DNA of 64,000 bases from Parvibaculum sp. (GCF_019635935.1 NZ_JAHBYN010000001.1:3377532-3441531), one strand, 5' to 3'; numbered from the stretch's first letter, positions 11,074-20,935 are shown. Notes: generated by a model not told the origin, from the letters alone. Made by a program: numbers and translations.

Positions 11074-11474
11074 CCGCCGCAACCGAACGCAATATCGCCG
11101 CGACGCAGGCACTCTTTGCCGCTTTCGGCGCCAAGGACATTCCGGCCATCCTCGAATATCTCCATCCCGACATCGTGATCGAGTTCTATGGACCTTCCAC
11201 GATCCCCTATGCGGGGACCTATCGCGGCCTCGGCGAATGCCGGCGCTTCTTCGAAACCGTCCTCTCGTCGGTCGACATTCATCAATTCGACGCCGAGGAG
11301 TTCATCGCCGAGCGCGACAAGGTCATCGTCACGGGACACCTCAATCTGACGGCGCGTTTGACCGGCCGGACCATCGATTCCGATTTCGTCCATGTCATTA
11401 CCTTGAAGGACGAAAAATGGGCGCGATTCCGCGATTTTATGAACACAGCTGAAGCCGTCGCGGCTTTCTCCTGA
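11070..11474 (+). CDS. SnoaL-like/NTF2-fold protein (ketosteroid isomerase-like)
   Basis: This 134-residue protein has the NTF2-like pattern: helix with [44 protein letters not shown], and a C-terminal beta sheet ending in [16 protein letters not shown]. Members include ketosteroid isomerase, SnoaL cyclases, limonene-epoxide-hydrolase relatives and many small-ligand binders. It is translationally coupled to the P450 by an ATGA overlap, so it probably acts on the P450 substrate or product. The reaction cannot be fixed from sequence. Confidence 0.82.
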   Translation: MTAATERNIAATQALFAAFGAKDIPAILEYLHPDIVIEFYGPSTIPYAGTYRGLGECRRFFETVLSSVDIHQFDAEEFIAERDKVIVTGHLNLTARLTGRTIDSDFVHVITLKDEKWARFRDFMNTAEAVAAFS

Positions 11475-11522
11475 CGGCCGGACCGGATAGTCTGTCTCCC
11501 GGAGTTCGAAGGGAGATGGAAT

Positions 11523-12056
11523 ATGTACGGTTCCACACGAGTGATTTTTGCAATATCGGCCTTTGTTGTGGCCATCGCGCCGGCAGCGCGCGCGGATGCG
11601 ATCGCCGACAGCAATCTCTGCTACGCCCAGTTCAGCACCGGCGACTACAAGGCGGCGATCTCCTATTGCTCCAGCGCGATCTCTTCCGGCGAGCTCGAAG
11701 ATCCCGACCTGATCGCCGCCCTCATCAATCGCGGCGTCGCCTACAAGAATGTCGGCGATCTGGCCGCGGCCGTGAACGACTACACCCGTGCGCTGCGCAT
11801 CGCGCCTGCCGACGCACTGGTCTATCAGAACCGCGCCAACGCCCTGCGCGAGATGGGCGAGCTCGATGCGGCGCGCGCCGATATCGACCGGGCGCTTGAA
11901 ATCGACCCGGAACGCGCCGCTGCCTGGTATGTGCGCGGCGAGATCAGCTTGGCGGAGCGCGACACAGATGCCGCCCGCGAGGATTTCCGCGCGGCACTCA
12001 ATCTCGAACCGGAAAACGAAGTCTACAAGGAGAAATTCCTGGGGCTGAACCGATGA
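11523..12056 (+). CDS. Secreted TPR-repeat protein
   Basis: This 177-residue protein starts with a signal peptide (VIFAISAFVVAIAPAARA, cleavage near ARA-DA). Three to four TPR units follow (LINRGVAYKNVGDLAAAVND; LVYQNRANALREMGELDAA; AWYVRGEISLAERDTDAA). Two cysteines occur in the first mature repeat. The start follows GAAGGGAGATGGAAT, a good ribosome site. Its stop overlaps the next gene's ATG (ATGA), so it and the membrane protein are probably made together and may interact. Confidence 0.8.
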   Translation: MYGSTRVIFAISAFVVAIAPAARADAIADSNLCYAQFSTGDYKAAISYCSSAISSGELEDPDLIAALINRGVAYKNVGDLAAAVNDYTRALRIAPADALVYQNRANALREMGELDAARADIDRALEIDPERAAAWYVRGEISLAERDTDAAREDFRAALNLEPENEVYKEKFLGLNR

Positions 12057-12820
12057 CGAAATTGAAGCTCGACATCCTCGGAACGGTTCGCGAGGCCTAT
12101 GGCGGCGCCTGGACGCATATGGGTGAGATGCTGCGGCTGATCTGGTTGCCGGGCCTTCTCTATCTGGCGACCGCCGTGATCTCGATGTTTGTCGACCCGG
12201 CGGAAGACCTGCTGACATCGTTGCTGCTCAATATCGTTGCGCTTTTCCTCTGGCCGATCATCGCCGTCACATGGCATCGCTTCGTTTTGATCGGCGATGC
12301 GCCGGCCGGCAGTTTTCATCTGCATTTCGGCCGCCGCGAAGCGCGCTTCTTGATGGTCTCGTTCTTCCTGTTCCTGCTGTTGCTGCCGGGGCTGCTGCTG
12401 GCAATGGCCGGCACCACCGTCGCGCAAGAGCAACCGCAATCGACGACGGGTTCATTGCTCGGTTTCATCGGCATGTTGCTGATCCTCGTTTCGGTCTACT
12501 TCTTCGTCCGCCTTTCGCTGCTGCTGCCTGCCGCGGCGGTGGACGATCCGGTCGACGCGCGCCTCGTGCTGGAGCGCACACGCGGCAATTTCTGGCGGAT
12601 GGTCGTCGTCTTCGCGCTGATCGTGTTGCCGATCGCCTTGTGCGTCGTCCTGCTTGCAAGCCTGATGCAGGCCATGCCGGCCCTCGCCATCCTCGGCGCC
12701 GCCGCCTTCGCGGTCATCTCGATCTTCTTTGCCATCGTCAATGTCGCGGTCCTTTCGGTCGTCTACCGCGAACTCGTCGGCCCGCCCGGCACGCAAGCGC
12801 CGGATTTCGACGACGCGTGA
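12053..12820 (+). CDS. Polytopic inner-membrane protein of unknown function
   Basis: This 255-residue protein has about six hydrophobic segments: LIWLPGLLYLATAVISMF, the next near 60-78, FLFLLLLPGLLLAMA, IGMLLILVSVYFFVRLSLLL, VVVFALIVLPIALCVVLLA and FAVISIFFAIVNVAVLSVVY. The VDDPVDARLVLERTRGNFWRM stretch before the fifth segment resembles a motif seen in many uncharacterised bacterial membrane proteins. No catalytic signature was recognised. It is coupled to the upstream TPR protein. A hairpin with a T-run follows at 12904. Confidence 0.75.
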   Translation: MTKLKLDILGTVREAYGGAWTHMGEMLRLIWLPGLLYLATAVISMFVDPAEDLLTSLLLNIVALFLWPIIAVTWHRFVLIGDAPAGSFHLHFGRREARFLMVSFFLFLLLLPGLLLAMAGTTVAQEQPQSTTGSLLGFIGMLLILVSVYFFVRLSLLLPAAAVDDPVDARLVLERTRGNFWRMVVVFALIVLPIALCVVLLASLMQAMPALAILGAAAFAVISIFFAIVNVAVLSVVYRELVGPPGTQAPDFDDA

Positions 12821-12903
12821 GGTTCCGGCCGCCCGATTGCACTGGTGCCCCATTCTTTGTATGGTCCGCTCAGAAGGATCAGGAAAGGTGCCGGGAGGCA
12901 TCT

Positions 12904-12928
12904 AAGGGCTTGTTCTGTAAGCCTTTTT
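12904..12928 (+). terminator. Rho-independent terminator
   Basis: The stem AAGGGCTT (12904-12911) pairs with AAGCCTTT (12919-12926), with one G-U pair and a 7-base loop, followed by a short T-run. It lies 84 bases after the membrane protein stop and before panB. It fits an end for the TPR/membrane protein transcript. Confidence 0.55.
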
Positions 12929-13015
12929 CGCAGCGGCATCCGGCCGCCGTCGCAATTCCCCGCAGACGCCCCATGTAAGGGCGGTATCCGCGGCCACGCG
13001 TAAAGGATGATCCGA

Positions 13016-13840
13016 ATGTCCGTACAGTCGAAGATCAGGCGCATCACCGTGCCGGAAATCCGGGGCCGCAAGGGCGCCGAGCCCATCGTCTCGCTGACCG
13101 CCTATCACGCCCACACGGCCCGCTACATCGACCCTTACGTCGACTTCCTGCTGGTGGGCGACAGCCTCGGCATGGTCATGTACGGCATGGAGACGACGCT
13201 GGGCGTCACCCTCGACATGATGATCGCGCATGGCGCGGCCGTCGTGCGCGGCACCGAGCGCGCCTTGGTCGTAGTCGACATGCCCTTCGGCTCCTATGAG
13301 GAAAGCCCCGAAATCGCCTTCCGCAATGCCTGCCGCGTCATCAAGGAAACCGGCTGCACGGCCGTCAAGCTCGAAGGCGGCACCCGCATCGCCGAAACGA
13401 TCCGTTATCTCAGCCTGCGCGGCATCCCGGTCATGGCCCATATCGGCCTGACGCCGCAGAACATCCAGGTGATGGGCGGCTTCAAGACGCAAGGGCGCGA
13501 GGAGAGCGAGTGGGCCGCCATCGAGGCCGATGCCGCCGCCGTCGCCGAGGCGGGGGCCTTTGCGGTCGTGCTCGAAGGTATGGCCGAGCCGCTGGCCGCC
13601 CGCATCACCGGCCAGATCGACATTCCGACCATCGGCATCGGCGCTTCGCCCCATTGCGACGGCCAGATTCTGGTGCTGGAAGACATGCTGGGCCTGTCGC
13701 CGAAGCCGGCGAAATTCGTCCGCGAATTCGCCACGCTGGGCGCCCAGATCGCCGGTGCCGCCGAGGCCTATGCCCGCGCCGTCCGCGACCGCAGCTTCCC
13801 CGGCGTCGAAAACACCTACGGCATGAAAAAGGTAAAATAG
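13016..13840 (+). CDS. panB: 3-methyl-2-oxobutanoate hydroxymethyltransferase (ketopantoate synthesis)
   Basis: PanB transfers a hydroxymethyl group from 5,10-methylene-THF to 2-ketoisovalerate, the first step to pantothenate and CoA. The TIM-barrel enzyme shows [14 protein letters not shown], the metal-binding [41 protein letters not shown] and [15 protein letters not shown]. It is 274 aa from the ATG at 13016, preceded by AAAGGA at 8 bases; an in-frame ATG at 13007 is the alternative. No other pan genes are in view. Confidence 0.97.
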   Translation: MSVQSKIRRITVPEIRGRKGAEPIVSLTAYHAHTARYIDPYVDFLLVGDSLGMVMYGMETTLGVTLDMMIAHGAAVVRGTERALVVVDMPFGSYEESPEIAFRNACRVIKETGCTAVKLEGGTRIAETIRYLSLRGIPVMAHIGLTPQNIQVMGGFKTQGREESEWAAIEADAAAVAEAGAFAVVLEGMAEPLAARITGQIDIPTIGIGASPHCDGQILVLEDMLGLSPKPAKFVREFATLGAQIAGAAEAYARAVRDRSFPGVENTYGMKKVK

Positions 13841-13985
13841 CTCAATCTGTTGCGCGATTCGGCCGCGGCGGCGGACGGTTTGCCATTGGCGGATTGCCGG
13901 GGTATTTTACGCGGCCTGCAGGGGGTAGGCGCCGGGCGCGAGGCTCTGTTCCCGCGCCCTCTGATTTTCTCCGCGGAGTAATGTT

Positions 13986-14732
13986 TTGACCGATCTCTTT
14001 CGCGAAGTCGAAGAAGACCTTCGCCGCGAACAATTCAGCAAGCTTTGGGACAAGTACGGTCTCTATCTCATCGGTTTTGCGGCCGGCATCGTGCTGATCG
14101 CTGCTGCCTTCATCGGCTGGCGCGCCTGGTCGAACGCGCAGAAGGTCGAGCTGTCGGCGCAGTTCGACGAAGTGGTCCGGCAGGCCGAACGCGCCCAGCC
14201 GCAAGAGGCAGCGGCGCTCTTCGGCAGCCTCGCGGCCGAGGCGTCGGGCGGCTATGAAACGCTGGCCCGGCTGCGCGAGGCTGACGCGCTTCTCGATGCG
14301 GGCGATCGCGCGGCGGCACTGGCGGCCTATGAGCGCGCCATCCAGTCCAGCGCGCCGGCGATCGTGCGCGGCATGGCCCGCATCAAGGCCGCCTTCATTC
14401 TGGTCGACGAGGCAAGCTACGACGACATGAAGGCGCGGCTTCAACCGCTGCTGACCGGGTCTTCGCCTTGGCGCGGAAACGCCCTGGAGCTGCTGGCCCT
14501 GTCGGCCGCGAAAGAGGGCGTCTGGCAGGATGTGAATACGAACGCGCAGGCGATCATCGACAATCCGTCGGTGCCGGCGGGCCTTCGCGACCGCGCCCAT
14601 ATCTTGCAGGCGCTCGCGGCGCCCCATTTGCCGCGCGCCGGCGAGGAAGAAGCAGCGCCGGCAGCCGCCGGAACGGTTGCGGAAGAAGCGGTCGACGAAC
14701 AGGGACCGGACGCTCAGGAAGAGACGGAGTAA
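13986..14732 (+). CDS. YfgM-like membrane-anchored TPR protein
   Basis: This 248-residue protein has the YfgM (TPR_21) layout: a short acidic/basic cytoplasmic start (TDLFREVEEDLRREQFSKLW), one membrane helix (LIGFAAGIVLIAAAFIGWRAW, about 30-50), then a periplasmic helical-repeat domain. The tail is acidic and low-complexity. In E. coli YfgM works with PpiD at the Sec translocon and lies next to bamB, and here bamB follows 6 bases later. The start codon is TTG (13986) after GGAG; the nearby ATG at 13981 meets a stop at once. Confidence 0.82.
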   Translation: MTDLFREVEEDLRREQFSKLWDKYGLYLIGFAAGIVLIAAAFIGWRAWSNAQKVELSAQFDEVVRQAERAQPQEAAALFGSLAAEASGGYETLARLREADALLDAGDRAAALAAYERAIQSSAPAIVRGMARIKAAFILVDEASYDDMKARLQPLLTGSSPWRGNALELLALSAAKEGVWQDVNTNAQAIIDNPSVPAGLRDRAHILQALAAPHLPRAGEEEAAPAAAGTVAEEAVDEQGPDAQEETE

Positions 14733-14738
14733 TCGGAG

Positions 14739-16127
14739 ATGACGGCGGAATTCATGTTGACCGGTCCGGATGCGGCTTCTTCCCGGGTCACGCGGTACAG
14801 GACGTTTCGGCTCGCGGTGCTGGGTCTTGCGATGGCGGGCATCGCCGGTTGCGACACCGTGACAGGCATCTTTACTTCCGATGACAAGACGGTGCTGCCC
14901 GGCGAACGTCTTTCGGTGATGGAGCTCGGTGCCGTTCTCGAGGTCGATCCGGCGGTTGCCGACCTGGACATCGAGCTGCCGCCGGCGCGCGCCAACGCCG
15001 ACTGGCCGCAGCCGGGCGGTGCGCCGTCCAACGCGATGCACCATCTGGAAGCATCCGGCAATTTCGCGCGGGCATGGTCGGCCAATGCCGGTTCCGGTTC
15101 GTCGGGCGCGGCGCGTCTGGTCGCGGTTCCGGTGATCGTCGGCGAGCGGATCTACGTGCTCGACGCGCGTGGCAGCGTCCGCGCCATGGAGCGCCAATCC
15201 GGCCGGACGGTCTGGACGGTGTCGCTCGTGCCCAAAAACGAAAACGCCGCCGAAGCGCGCGGCGGCGGCATCGCCTATGACGACGGCAAGATTTTCGTGA
15301 CGACGGGCTTCGGCAACGTGCATGCGCTCGATCCCGCCGGCGGCGCCGAACTCTGGGTGCAGGCGATCGGCGATCCGTTCCGCGCCGCGCCCACCGCGAC
15401 CGGCGGCCGCATCTTCGCCGTCACCGCCGACAATCAGATGATCTGCATATCCCAGGACAGCGGCGAAGTCCTGTGGCGTCATCGCGGCATCGTCGAAAGC
15501 GCCGGTATTCTCACCTCCACCAGCCCGGCCGTTTCGGGCGCCGTCGTCATCGCGCCTTATTCCTCCGGCGAGCTTGTCGCGCTGCGCGTCGAGAACGGCA
15601 CGCCGGTCTGGTCGGACTCGCTCACCCGCACCGGCAACGTCACCTCGCTCAGCGAACTCAACGACATCGCCGGCCGCCCGGTGATCGACCGCAACCGCGT
15701 CATCGCCGTCAGCCATTCGGGCCGCATGGTGTCGATCGACCTGCGCACCGGCGAGCGCGTCTGGACGCGCGACATCGGCAGCGTGCAGACGCCCTGGGTC
15801 GCCGGCGAATATATTTTCGTCGTCACCACGTCGCAGGAACTTCTGGCGATCTCGCGCCGCGACGGCCGCATCCGCTGGCTGTCGGCGCTGCCCCGCTACA
15901 AGAATCCCGAAAAGCGCACGGGCAACATCGAATGGAGCGGACCGATACTGGTCGGTGAACGATTGTTCCTCGTTTCATCGGATCGCGACGCAATAACGGT
16001 CTCGCCCTATACCGGCGAAATCGGCGAAACCATTTCGCTTTCCGGCGGCGCGTTGATCCCGCCGGTCGTTGCGGGCGGCACGGTCTATGTTCTGACCAAC
16101 AACGCAACGCTGGTTGCCCTGCGATAG
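14739..16127 (+). CDS. bamB: Outer-membrane assembly lipoprotein BamB (beta-propeller)
   Basis: BamB is the PQQ-like eight-bladed propeller of the BAM complex that inserts outer-membrane proteins. The N-terminus carries a lipoprotein signal with lipobox LAMAGIAGC (Cys about residue 38). Repeats such as IYVLDARGSVRAMERQSG, VHALDPAGGAELW, LVALRVENGTPVWSDSLTR and MVSIDLRTGERVWTRD are the blades. At 462 aa it is longer than E. coli BamB (392), mostly in the linker after the lipid anchor. The yfgM-bamB-der order matches the E. coli arrangement, supporting the call. Confidence 0.92.
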   Translation: MTAEFMLTGPDAASSRVTRYRTFRLAVLGLAMAGIAGCDTVTGIFTSDDKTVLPGERLSVMELGAVLEVDPAVADLDIELPPARANADWPQPGGAPSNAMHHLEASGNFARAWSANAGSGSSGAARLVAVPVIVGERIYVLDARGSVRAMERQSGRTVWTVSLVPKNENAAEARGGGIAYDDGKIFVTTGFGNVHALDPAGGAELWVQAIGDPFRAAPTATGGRIFAVTADNQMICISQDSGEVLWRHRGIVESAGILTSTSPAVSGAVVIAPYSSGELVALRVENGTPVWSDSLTRTGNVTSLSELNDIAGRPVIDRNRVIAVSHSGRMVSIDLRTGERVWTRDIGSVQTPWVAGEYIFVVTTSQELLAISRRDGRIRWLSALPRYKNPEKRTGNIEWSGPILVGERLFLVSSDRDAITVSPYTGEIGETISLSGGALIPPVVAGGTVYVLTNNATLVALR

Positions 16128-16175
16128 GGCGGCCGCGCGCGGCAAGTGCCTCGTGCATCAGAGAGGCTGACTAAC

Positions 16176-17582
16176 GTGTCATTCACGGTCGCCATTGTCG
16201 GTCGGCCCAATGTCGGCAAGTCCACCCTGTTCAACAGGCTGGTGGGCAAGAAGCTCGCATTGGTGGACGACACGCCGGGCGTCACGCGCGACCGGCGCGA
16301 GGGCGACGCGCATCTTGGCGATCTCAGCTTTAAGGTCGTCGACACGGCCGGCCTCGAGGAAGCGACCGGCGACAGCCTGGAGGCGCGGATGCGCCGTCAG
16401 ACCGATCAGGCGATTGCCGAGGCCGATGTCTGCCTGCTGCTGATCGACGCGCGCGCCGGCGTCACCCCGCTCGACAAGCGTTTCGCGCAAATCCTGCGCA
16501 AGTCGCCGACGCCGGTCATCCTCGCCGCCAACAAATGCGAGGGCGGCGCAGGGCAGGCGGGCCGCATGGAGGCCTACGAACTCGGTCTCGGCGCGCCGCT
16601 GCCGCTCTCGGCCGAACATGGCGAGGGCCTGAGCGACCTCTACGACGCACTGGCCGCCTTTGCCGACGGCTTCGCCGAGAACGATGAGGAGCAGGCGCTG
16701 GAGGATGCGCTCGCCGACGACGAGGCCGAAGGTTTCGATCCCGACGCGCCCTACGAGCCCGATCTCGAAGCGCCGCTGCGCATTGCGATGGTCGGCCGCC
16801 CCAATGTCGGCAAGTCGACGCTGGTGAACCAGCTTCTCGGCGAGGACCGCATGCTGACCGGCCCCGAGGCCGGCATCACCCGCGACAGTATCGGCATCGA
16901 ATGGCTCTGGCGCGGCCGCCGCGTCAAGCTCTGGGACACCGCCGGCATGCGCCGCCGCGCGCGCGTCGTCGCCAAGCTCGAAAAGCTCTCGGTCGCCGAC
17001 ACGCTGCGCGCCATCCGCTTTGCCGAAGTCGTCGTCGTCGTGCTCGACGCGAGCCAGCCCTTCGAGCGTCAGGATCTGCACATCGCCGATCTCGTTGAGC
17101 AGGAAGGCCGCGGCCTGCTGATCGCGGTCAACAAATGGGACACGGTGACGGACACGCAAACGACGCTCCGCATGTTGAAGGAGGAGCTGGAACGCCTGCT
17201 GCCGCAAATCCGTGGCGTCCCCATCGTCACGCTTTCGGCGCTGACCGGCCGCGGCACCGACAAGCTGATGCCGGCCATCGAGCGCGTCCACACCTTCTGG
17301 AATGCCCGCGTCTCGACCGCGAAGCTCAACCGCTGGCTGGAGGAAACCGTCTCGCGCCACCAGCCGCCGGCCGCCAAGGGCCGTCCGGTCAATCTCAAAT
17401 ACATGTCGCAGGTGAAATCGCGCCCGCCGACCTTCGCGGTATTTTCCAGCCGCGCCGACGAAGTGCCGACCTCCTATCGCCGCTACCTGGTCAACGGCCT
17501 GCGCGAAACCTTCGACCTCCCCGGCATCCCGATCCGCCTCTTCATGCGCAAGGGCAGGAACCCCTACGCGAAGAAGAAGTAA
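16176..17582 (+). CDS. der: GTPase Der (EngA), ribosome assembly
   Basis: Der has two tandem GTPase domains and a KH-like C-terminal domain and acts in 50S maturation. G1 motifs [12 protein letters not shown] (about 10) and [12 protein letters not shown] (about 208) are visible. G3 motifs are DTAGLE and DTAGMR, and G4 motifs are NKCE and NKWD. The C-terminus is basic ([14 protein letters not shown]). The start is placed at GTG 16176, giving [16 protein letters not shown] as in homologues; a GTG at 16146 is the alternative. It is 468 aa. It ends the bamB-linked run. Confidence 0.97.
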   Translation: MSFTVAIVGRPNVGKSTLFNRLVGKKLALVDDTPGVTRDRREGDAHLGDLSFKVVDTAGLEEATGDSLEARMRRQTDQAIAEADVCLLLIDARAGVTPLDKRFAQILRKSPTPVILAANKCEGGAGQAGRMEAYELGLGAPLPLSAEHGEGLSDLYDALAAFADGFAENDEEQALEDALADDEAEGFDPDAPYEPDLEAPLRIAMVGRPNVGKSTLVNQLLGEDRMLTGPEAGITRDSIGIEWLWRGRRVKLWDTAGMRRRARVVAKLEKLSVADTLRAIRFAEVVVVVLDASQPFERQDLHIADLVEQEGRGLLIAVNKWDTVTDTQTTLRMLKEELERLLPQIRGVPIVTLSALTGRGTDKLMPAIERVHTFWNARVSTAKLNRWLEETVSRHQPPAAKGRPVNLKYMSQVKSRPPTFAVFSSRADEVPTSYRRYLVNGLRETFDLPGIPIRLFMRKGRNPYAKKK

Positions 17583-17598
17583 CGACCTGCCGTCGTTC

Positions 17599-17895
17599 TC
17601 AACTGTCGAGATAGCCCGCAAGCTCCTGCTCGAATTCCGGGAAATAGCGGGAGATGATGGTCACGTCGAAGCGGCCGAGAATGCTCTCCTTCGGCTCGCG
17701 GTCGAGCAGAAAGCGGAACGCGGCGTCGATACACTCCTCGGGCGTATGAGCGCCGCCTGTCAGCTTTTCGAAAACCGCCTGCGCCATCGTCACTCGGTGG
17801 CGGCTCTCGCTCTTGCCCTCGCGGATTGTGACATCGAACGTCAAGGGATCGCCGTCATCCGCGCGCACAACATCAATGTTGCGCGCCGCCGTCAC
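17599..17895 (-). CDS. Small conserved protein of unknown function
   Basis: This 98-residue protein starts at GTG 17895. It reads FDVTIREGKSESRHRVTM in the first half, then THTPEEC-like HTPEECIDAAFRFLLDREP, ending FEQELAGYLDS. I do not recognise a named family. The composition and codon pattern are those of a real gene, and it begins 3 bases after the SDR stop, so the two are probably one operon. No membrane segment or signal is seen. Confidence 0.7.
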   Translation of the reverse strand: MTAARNIDVVRADDGDPLTFDVTIREGKSESRHRVTMAQAVFEKLTGGAHTPEECIDAAFRFLLDREPKESILGRFDVTIISRYFPEFEQELAGYLDS

Positions 17896-17898
17896 GGC

Positions 17899-18618
17899 TC
17901 AGGCTTTCACTTTCTCGTAAGGCACGATCTCGCCGTTCTTCGTGTAGCTCGGCATCGCCATCTCGATAAACAGCGGCACGAGATCGGCGGGTCGCGTCAG
18001 CGTCGTCGGGTCTTCGCCCGGCATTGCCTTCTTGCGCATCGCGGTGCGCGTCGGGCCGGGTGAGAGCAGGTTGACGCGCACGGATGTTTTTTCGAGTTCG
18101 CCGGCCCAGGTCTTCACCATCGCGTCGAGCGCGGCCTTGGTCACCGAATAGCCGCCCCAATAGGGCCGGCATTTCTGCGCCGCGCCGGAGGTCACGAAAA
18201 TCGCGCGCCCCGCATCGGACCTTTTCAGCAGCGGCTCCATCGAACGGATCAGCCGGAAATTCGCCGTCACGTTGACGGCGAGCGTCTTGTCCCAGTCCTT
18301 CGGCTCCATGTGGCTGAGCGGCGTCAGCGTGCCGAGCGAACCGGCATTGCCGACCAGAATGTCGAGCTTGCCCCAGCGCTCGAAAATCGTCGCGCCCAGC
18401 CGGTCGATGCCGGGAAAATCGGTAAGGTCGAGCGGCACCAATGTCGCCTTGCCGCCGACTTTGCGGATTTCGTCGTCCACTTCCTCAAGCCCGCCAACCG
18501 TGCGCGACACGAGAACGACATGCGCGCCTTCCGCCGCCATGCCGAGAGCGACGGCGCGCCCGATGCCGCGCGATGCGCCGGTGATGACCGCAAGGCGGTC
18601 CTGCAAACGTCCACTCAT
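17899..18618 (-). CDS. Short-chain dehydrogenase/reductase
   Basis: This is a classical SDR of 239 aa with cofactor motif VITGASRGIGRAVALG, LVGNAGSLG (variant NAG motif), a catalytic Ser in VTSGAA, and Tyr/Lys in YSVTKAALDAM. The Arg after the first strand (SRTVGG) hints at NADP(H) preference. The start at 18618 gives MSGRLQDRLAVITGASRG; the in-frame extension to 18720 runs into purF and is not supported. It lies 11 bases after purF. The substrate is unknown. Confidence 0.9.
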   Translation of the reverse strand: MSGRLQDRLAVITGASRGIGRAVALGMAAEGAHVVLVSRTVGGLEEVDDEIRKVGGKATLVPLDLTDFPGIDRLGATIFERWGKLDILVGNAGSLGTLTPLSHMEPKDWDKTLAVNVTANFRLIRSMEPLLKRSDAGRAIFVTSGAAQKCRPYWGGYSVTKAALDAMVKTWAGELEKTSVRVNLLSPGPTRTAMRKKAMPGEDPTTLTRPADLVPLFIEMAMPSYTKNGEIVPYEKVKA

Positions 18619-18629
18619 ATTCGGGTTAC

Positions 18630-20153
18630 TCAGGCTATTTCGGCGAGCAACGACAATTGCGTCGTTCGCTGCTCGCCATCGCGGTCGAGCAGCGGCGTCG
18701 GATAGTCGCCGGTGAAACAATGATCCGTCAGTTGCGGATGCTCCTGATCGCGATGGGAAAAGCCCATCGCGCGGTAGAGCCCGTCGACGGAGATGAAAGC
18801 GAGGCTGTCGACCCCGATATAGTTGCGCATCTCTTCGAGATCGTAATTTGCCGCCAGAAGCTGTTCGCGTTCCGGCGTGTCGATGCCGTAAAAGTCGGGA
18901 TGCGTGATCGGCGGGCTGGCGATGCGCATATGCACCTCGCGCGCGCCCGCTTCATACATCATCTTGACGATCTTCACCGACGTCGTGCCGCGCACCACGC
19001 TGTCGTCGACAAGCACGATGCGCTTGCCGGCCACGATGGCGCGATTGGCATTGTGTTTCAGCTTCACGCCGAGCTGGCGGATATGTTGCGTCGGCTCGAT
19101 GAAGGTCCGCCCCACATAATGGTTGCGGATGATGCCGAGTTCGAATGGGATGCCGGATTGCGCCGCAAAGCCGATGGCCGCCGGCACGCCCGAGTCCGGC
19201 ACCGGGATCACCACATCGGCATCGACATAGGACTCGGTGGCGAGTTCCTGTCCCAGCCGCTTGCGCACATTGTAGACGCTCTTGCCGCCGACAATGCTGT
19301 CGGGCCGCGCGAAATAGATGTACTCGAACACGCAGGGCCGCACCTGCTGCGGCGGGAAAGGCCGGATCGATTCGATGCCGTCCTTGGTCGCAACAACGAT
19401 CTCGCCGGGCTCGATTTCGCGCACGAACTCGGCCCCGATAATGTCGAGCGCCACCGTCTCCGAACAAAGGATCGGCGCACCCCCCAGTTTCCCCAAAATG
19501 AGCGGCCGGATGCCCAGCGGATCGCGCGCCCCGATCAGCTTCTTGTTGGTCAGCACGACCAGCGCATAGGCGCCCTGTATCTGCGACAGCGCATCGACGA
19601 AACGCTCCATCACGCGCGGCTTCCGGCTCTGCGCCACGAGTTGCAAGATGGTTTCGGTATCCGATGTCGACTGAAAGATGGCGCCGTTGCGCACCAGCTC
19701 GTTCCTGAGCGTGATGGCGTTGGTCAGGTTGCCGTTGTGGCAGACGGCGAAGCCGCCGCCATAAAGGTCCGCGAACAGCGGTTGCACATTGCGGAGCACC
19801 GTCTCGCCGGTCGTCGAATAGCGCACATGGCCGATCGCCATGTCGCCTTTCAACCGGTCGATGACCTTGGCCGACGAGAAATGGTCGCCGACCAGCCCGA
19901 TCCGCCGCTCGGAATGAAAATGCTCGCCGTCATAGGCAACGATGCCCGCGGCCTCCTGCCCGCGATGCTGGAGCGCGTGGAGCCCCAGCGCCGTCAGCGC
20001 CGCGGCGTCGGGATGGCCGAACACGCCGAACACGCCGCATTCCTCGCGCGGGCGGTCGTCTTGCAGGTCGTCGTCGGTAAGGAAGGTCGGGGTGGGGGTC
20101 GGTTTTCGGGCCTCGGTCACAAAGGGGAAGCGAAGCTGCGTCTGCTCGTGCAT
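18630..20153 (-). CDS. purF: Amidophosphoribosyltransferase
   Basis: PurF makes 5-phosphoribosylamine from PRPP and glutamine, the first committed purine step. The N-terminal nucleophile glutaminase domain begins at the Cys of REECGVFGVFG after a propeptide-like lead of about 40 residues. The phosphoribosyltransferase domain has the PRPP loop VLVDDSVVRGTTS. The start at 20153 follows TTTAGGAG; an in-frame ATG at 20180 is possible. It is 507 aa. cvpA lies immediately upstream, the same pairing as in E. coli. Confidence 0.97.
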   Translation of the reverse strand: MHEQTQLRFPFVTEARKPTPTPTFLTDDDLQDDRPREECGVFGVFGHPDAAALTALGLHALQHRGQEAAGIVAYDGEHFHSERRIGLVGDHFSSAKVIDRLKGDMAIGHVRYSTTGETVLRNVQPLFADLYGGGFAVCHNGNLTNAITLRNELVRNGAIFQSTSDTETILQLVAQSRKPRVMERFVDALSQIQGAYALVVLTNKKLIGARDPLGIRPLILGKLGGAPILCSETVALDIIGAEFVREIEPGEIVVATKDGIESIRPFPPQQVRPCVFEYIYFARPDSIVGGKSVYNVRKRLGQELATESYVDADVVIPVPDSGVPAAIGFAAQSGIPFELGIIRNHYVGRTFIEPTQHIRQLGVKLKHNANRAIVAGKRIVLVDDSVVRGTTSVKIVKMMYEAGAREVHMRIASPPITHPDFYGIDTPEREQLLAANYDLEEMRNYIGVDSLAFISVDGLYRAMGFSHRDQEHPQLTDHCFTGDYPTPLLDRDGEQRTTQLSLLAEIA

Positions 20154-20180
20154 CGCGCGGACTCCTAAAGGATTAGGCAT

Positions 20181-20822
20181 CTACTCCCCGGTCGTGTTCT
20201 CGAAAAGCCGATCGAGCCCCCTCCGTTCGGACGGGTTATAGCCCGGTCCATCTGCATTGTCAGCGCCTGAATTGGCCGGTTCGCTCCGCGGTGCCGGGGC
20301 GGGTTGTCGCGCCGCCGGGGCCGTCTCGGCGGGTGCGCGTTCCGTCGTCGGCGCCAGCGAAAACAGCAGGCTTGCCGTGCTTTCGACGGTCGGCTTGAAC
20401 TGCGCATCGCGGATCCAGTCCGGATGGTCGTCGGGATTGGGCACCAGCCAGACGAAGAAGAGATAGGCGACGGTGACGATCAGCAGGCCCCGCGCCAGCC
20501 CGAACAGGAACCCGAGCGTCCGGTCCATCAGCGAGGCCCGGTCGTGAATATCCATCAGCGCGCCCGACCAGCGCGCCGTCAGCGCCGCCACCAGCAGGTA
20601 GCCGGCCAGGAAAATCACCAGCGCCGCAATCACCGCGGCGAGCCAGGCCGAGGCGACGAATTTCGAGAAAAACGGCGCCACATAGGGAAACAGCCACAGC
20701 GCCGCCAGCGCGCCGGCCACCCAGGCCACGATCGACAGCATTTCGTTGGTGAAGCCGCGCAACAGCGCCAGCACACTCGAAACCAGCAGAACCCCGATGA
20801 CGATCAGGTCGAACAGCGTCAA
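20181..20822 (-). CDS. cvpA: CvpA family inner-membrane protein
   Basis: CvpA is a four-helix membrane protein named for colicin V production in E. coli and linked to envelope stress tolerance. Helices are visible at about 4-22 (LIVIGVLLVSSVLALLRGF), 28-47, 62-82 and 103-122 (FGLARGLLIVTVAYLFFVWL). ALLRGFTNEMLSIVAW is the family signature. The last 75 residues are a polar, Pro/Ala-rich tail. It is transcribed directly into purF. Confidence 0.9.
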   Translation of the reverse strand: MTLFDLIVIGVLLVSSVLALLRGFTNEMLSIVAWVAGALAALWLFPYVAPFFSKFVASAWLAAVIAALVIFLAGYLLVAALTARWSGALMDIHDRASLMDRTLGFLFGLARGLLIVTVAYLFFVWLVPNPDDHPDWIRDAQFKPTVESTASLLFSLAPTTERAPAETAPAARQPAPAPRSEPANSGADNADGPGYNPSERRGLDRLFENTTGE

Positions 20823-20935
20823 ATCACTCTCCCGTTTTGGGACAGAAGCCTATCACATCTCGCGGGCGCGCTTCTGCGGCCCGCCGGAGCATTTTCCGGC
20901 CAAGTGGCCGCCGGTTGGCCGCAGAAAATGCGACA

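Noticed and set aside
13842..15716. Minus-strand open frame of 624 codons
   Set aside because: Antisense to the YfgM-like and bamB genes, which have clear signals, lipobox and repeats.
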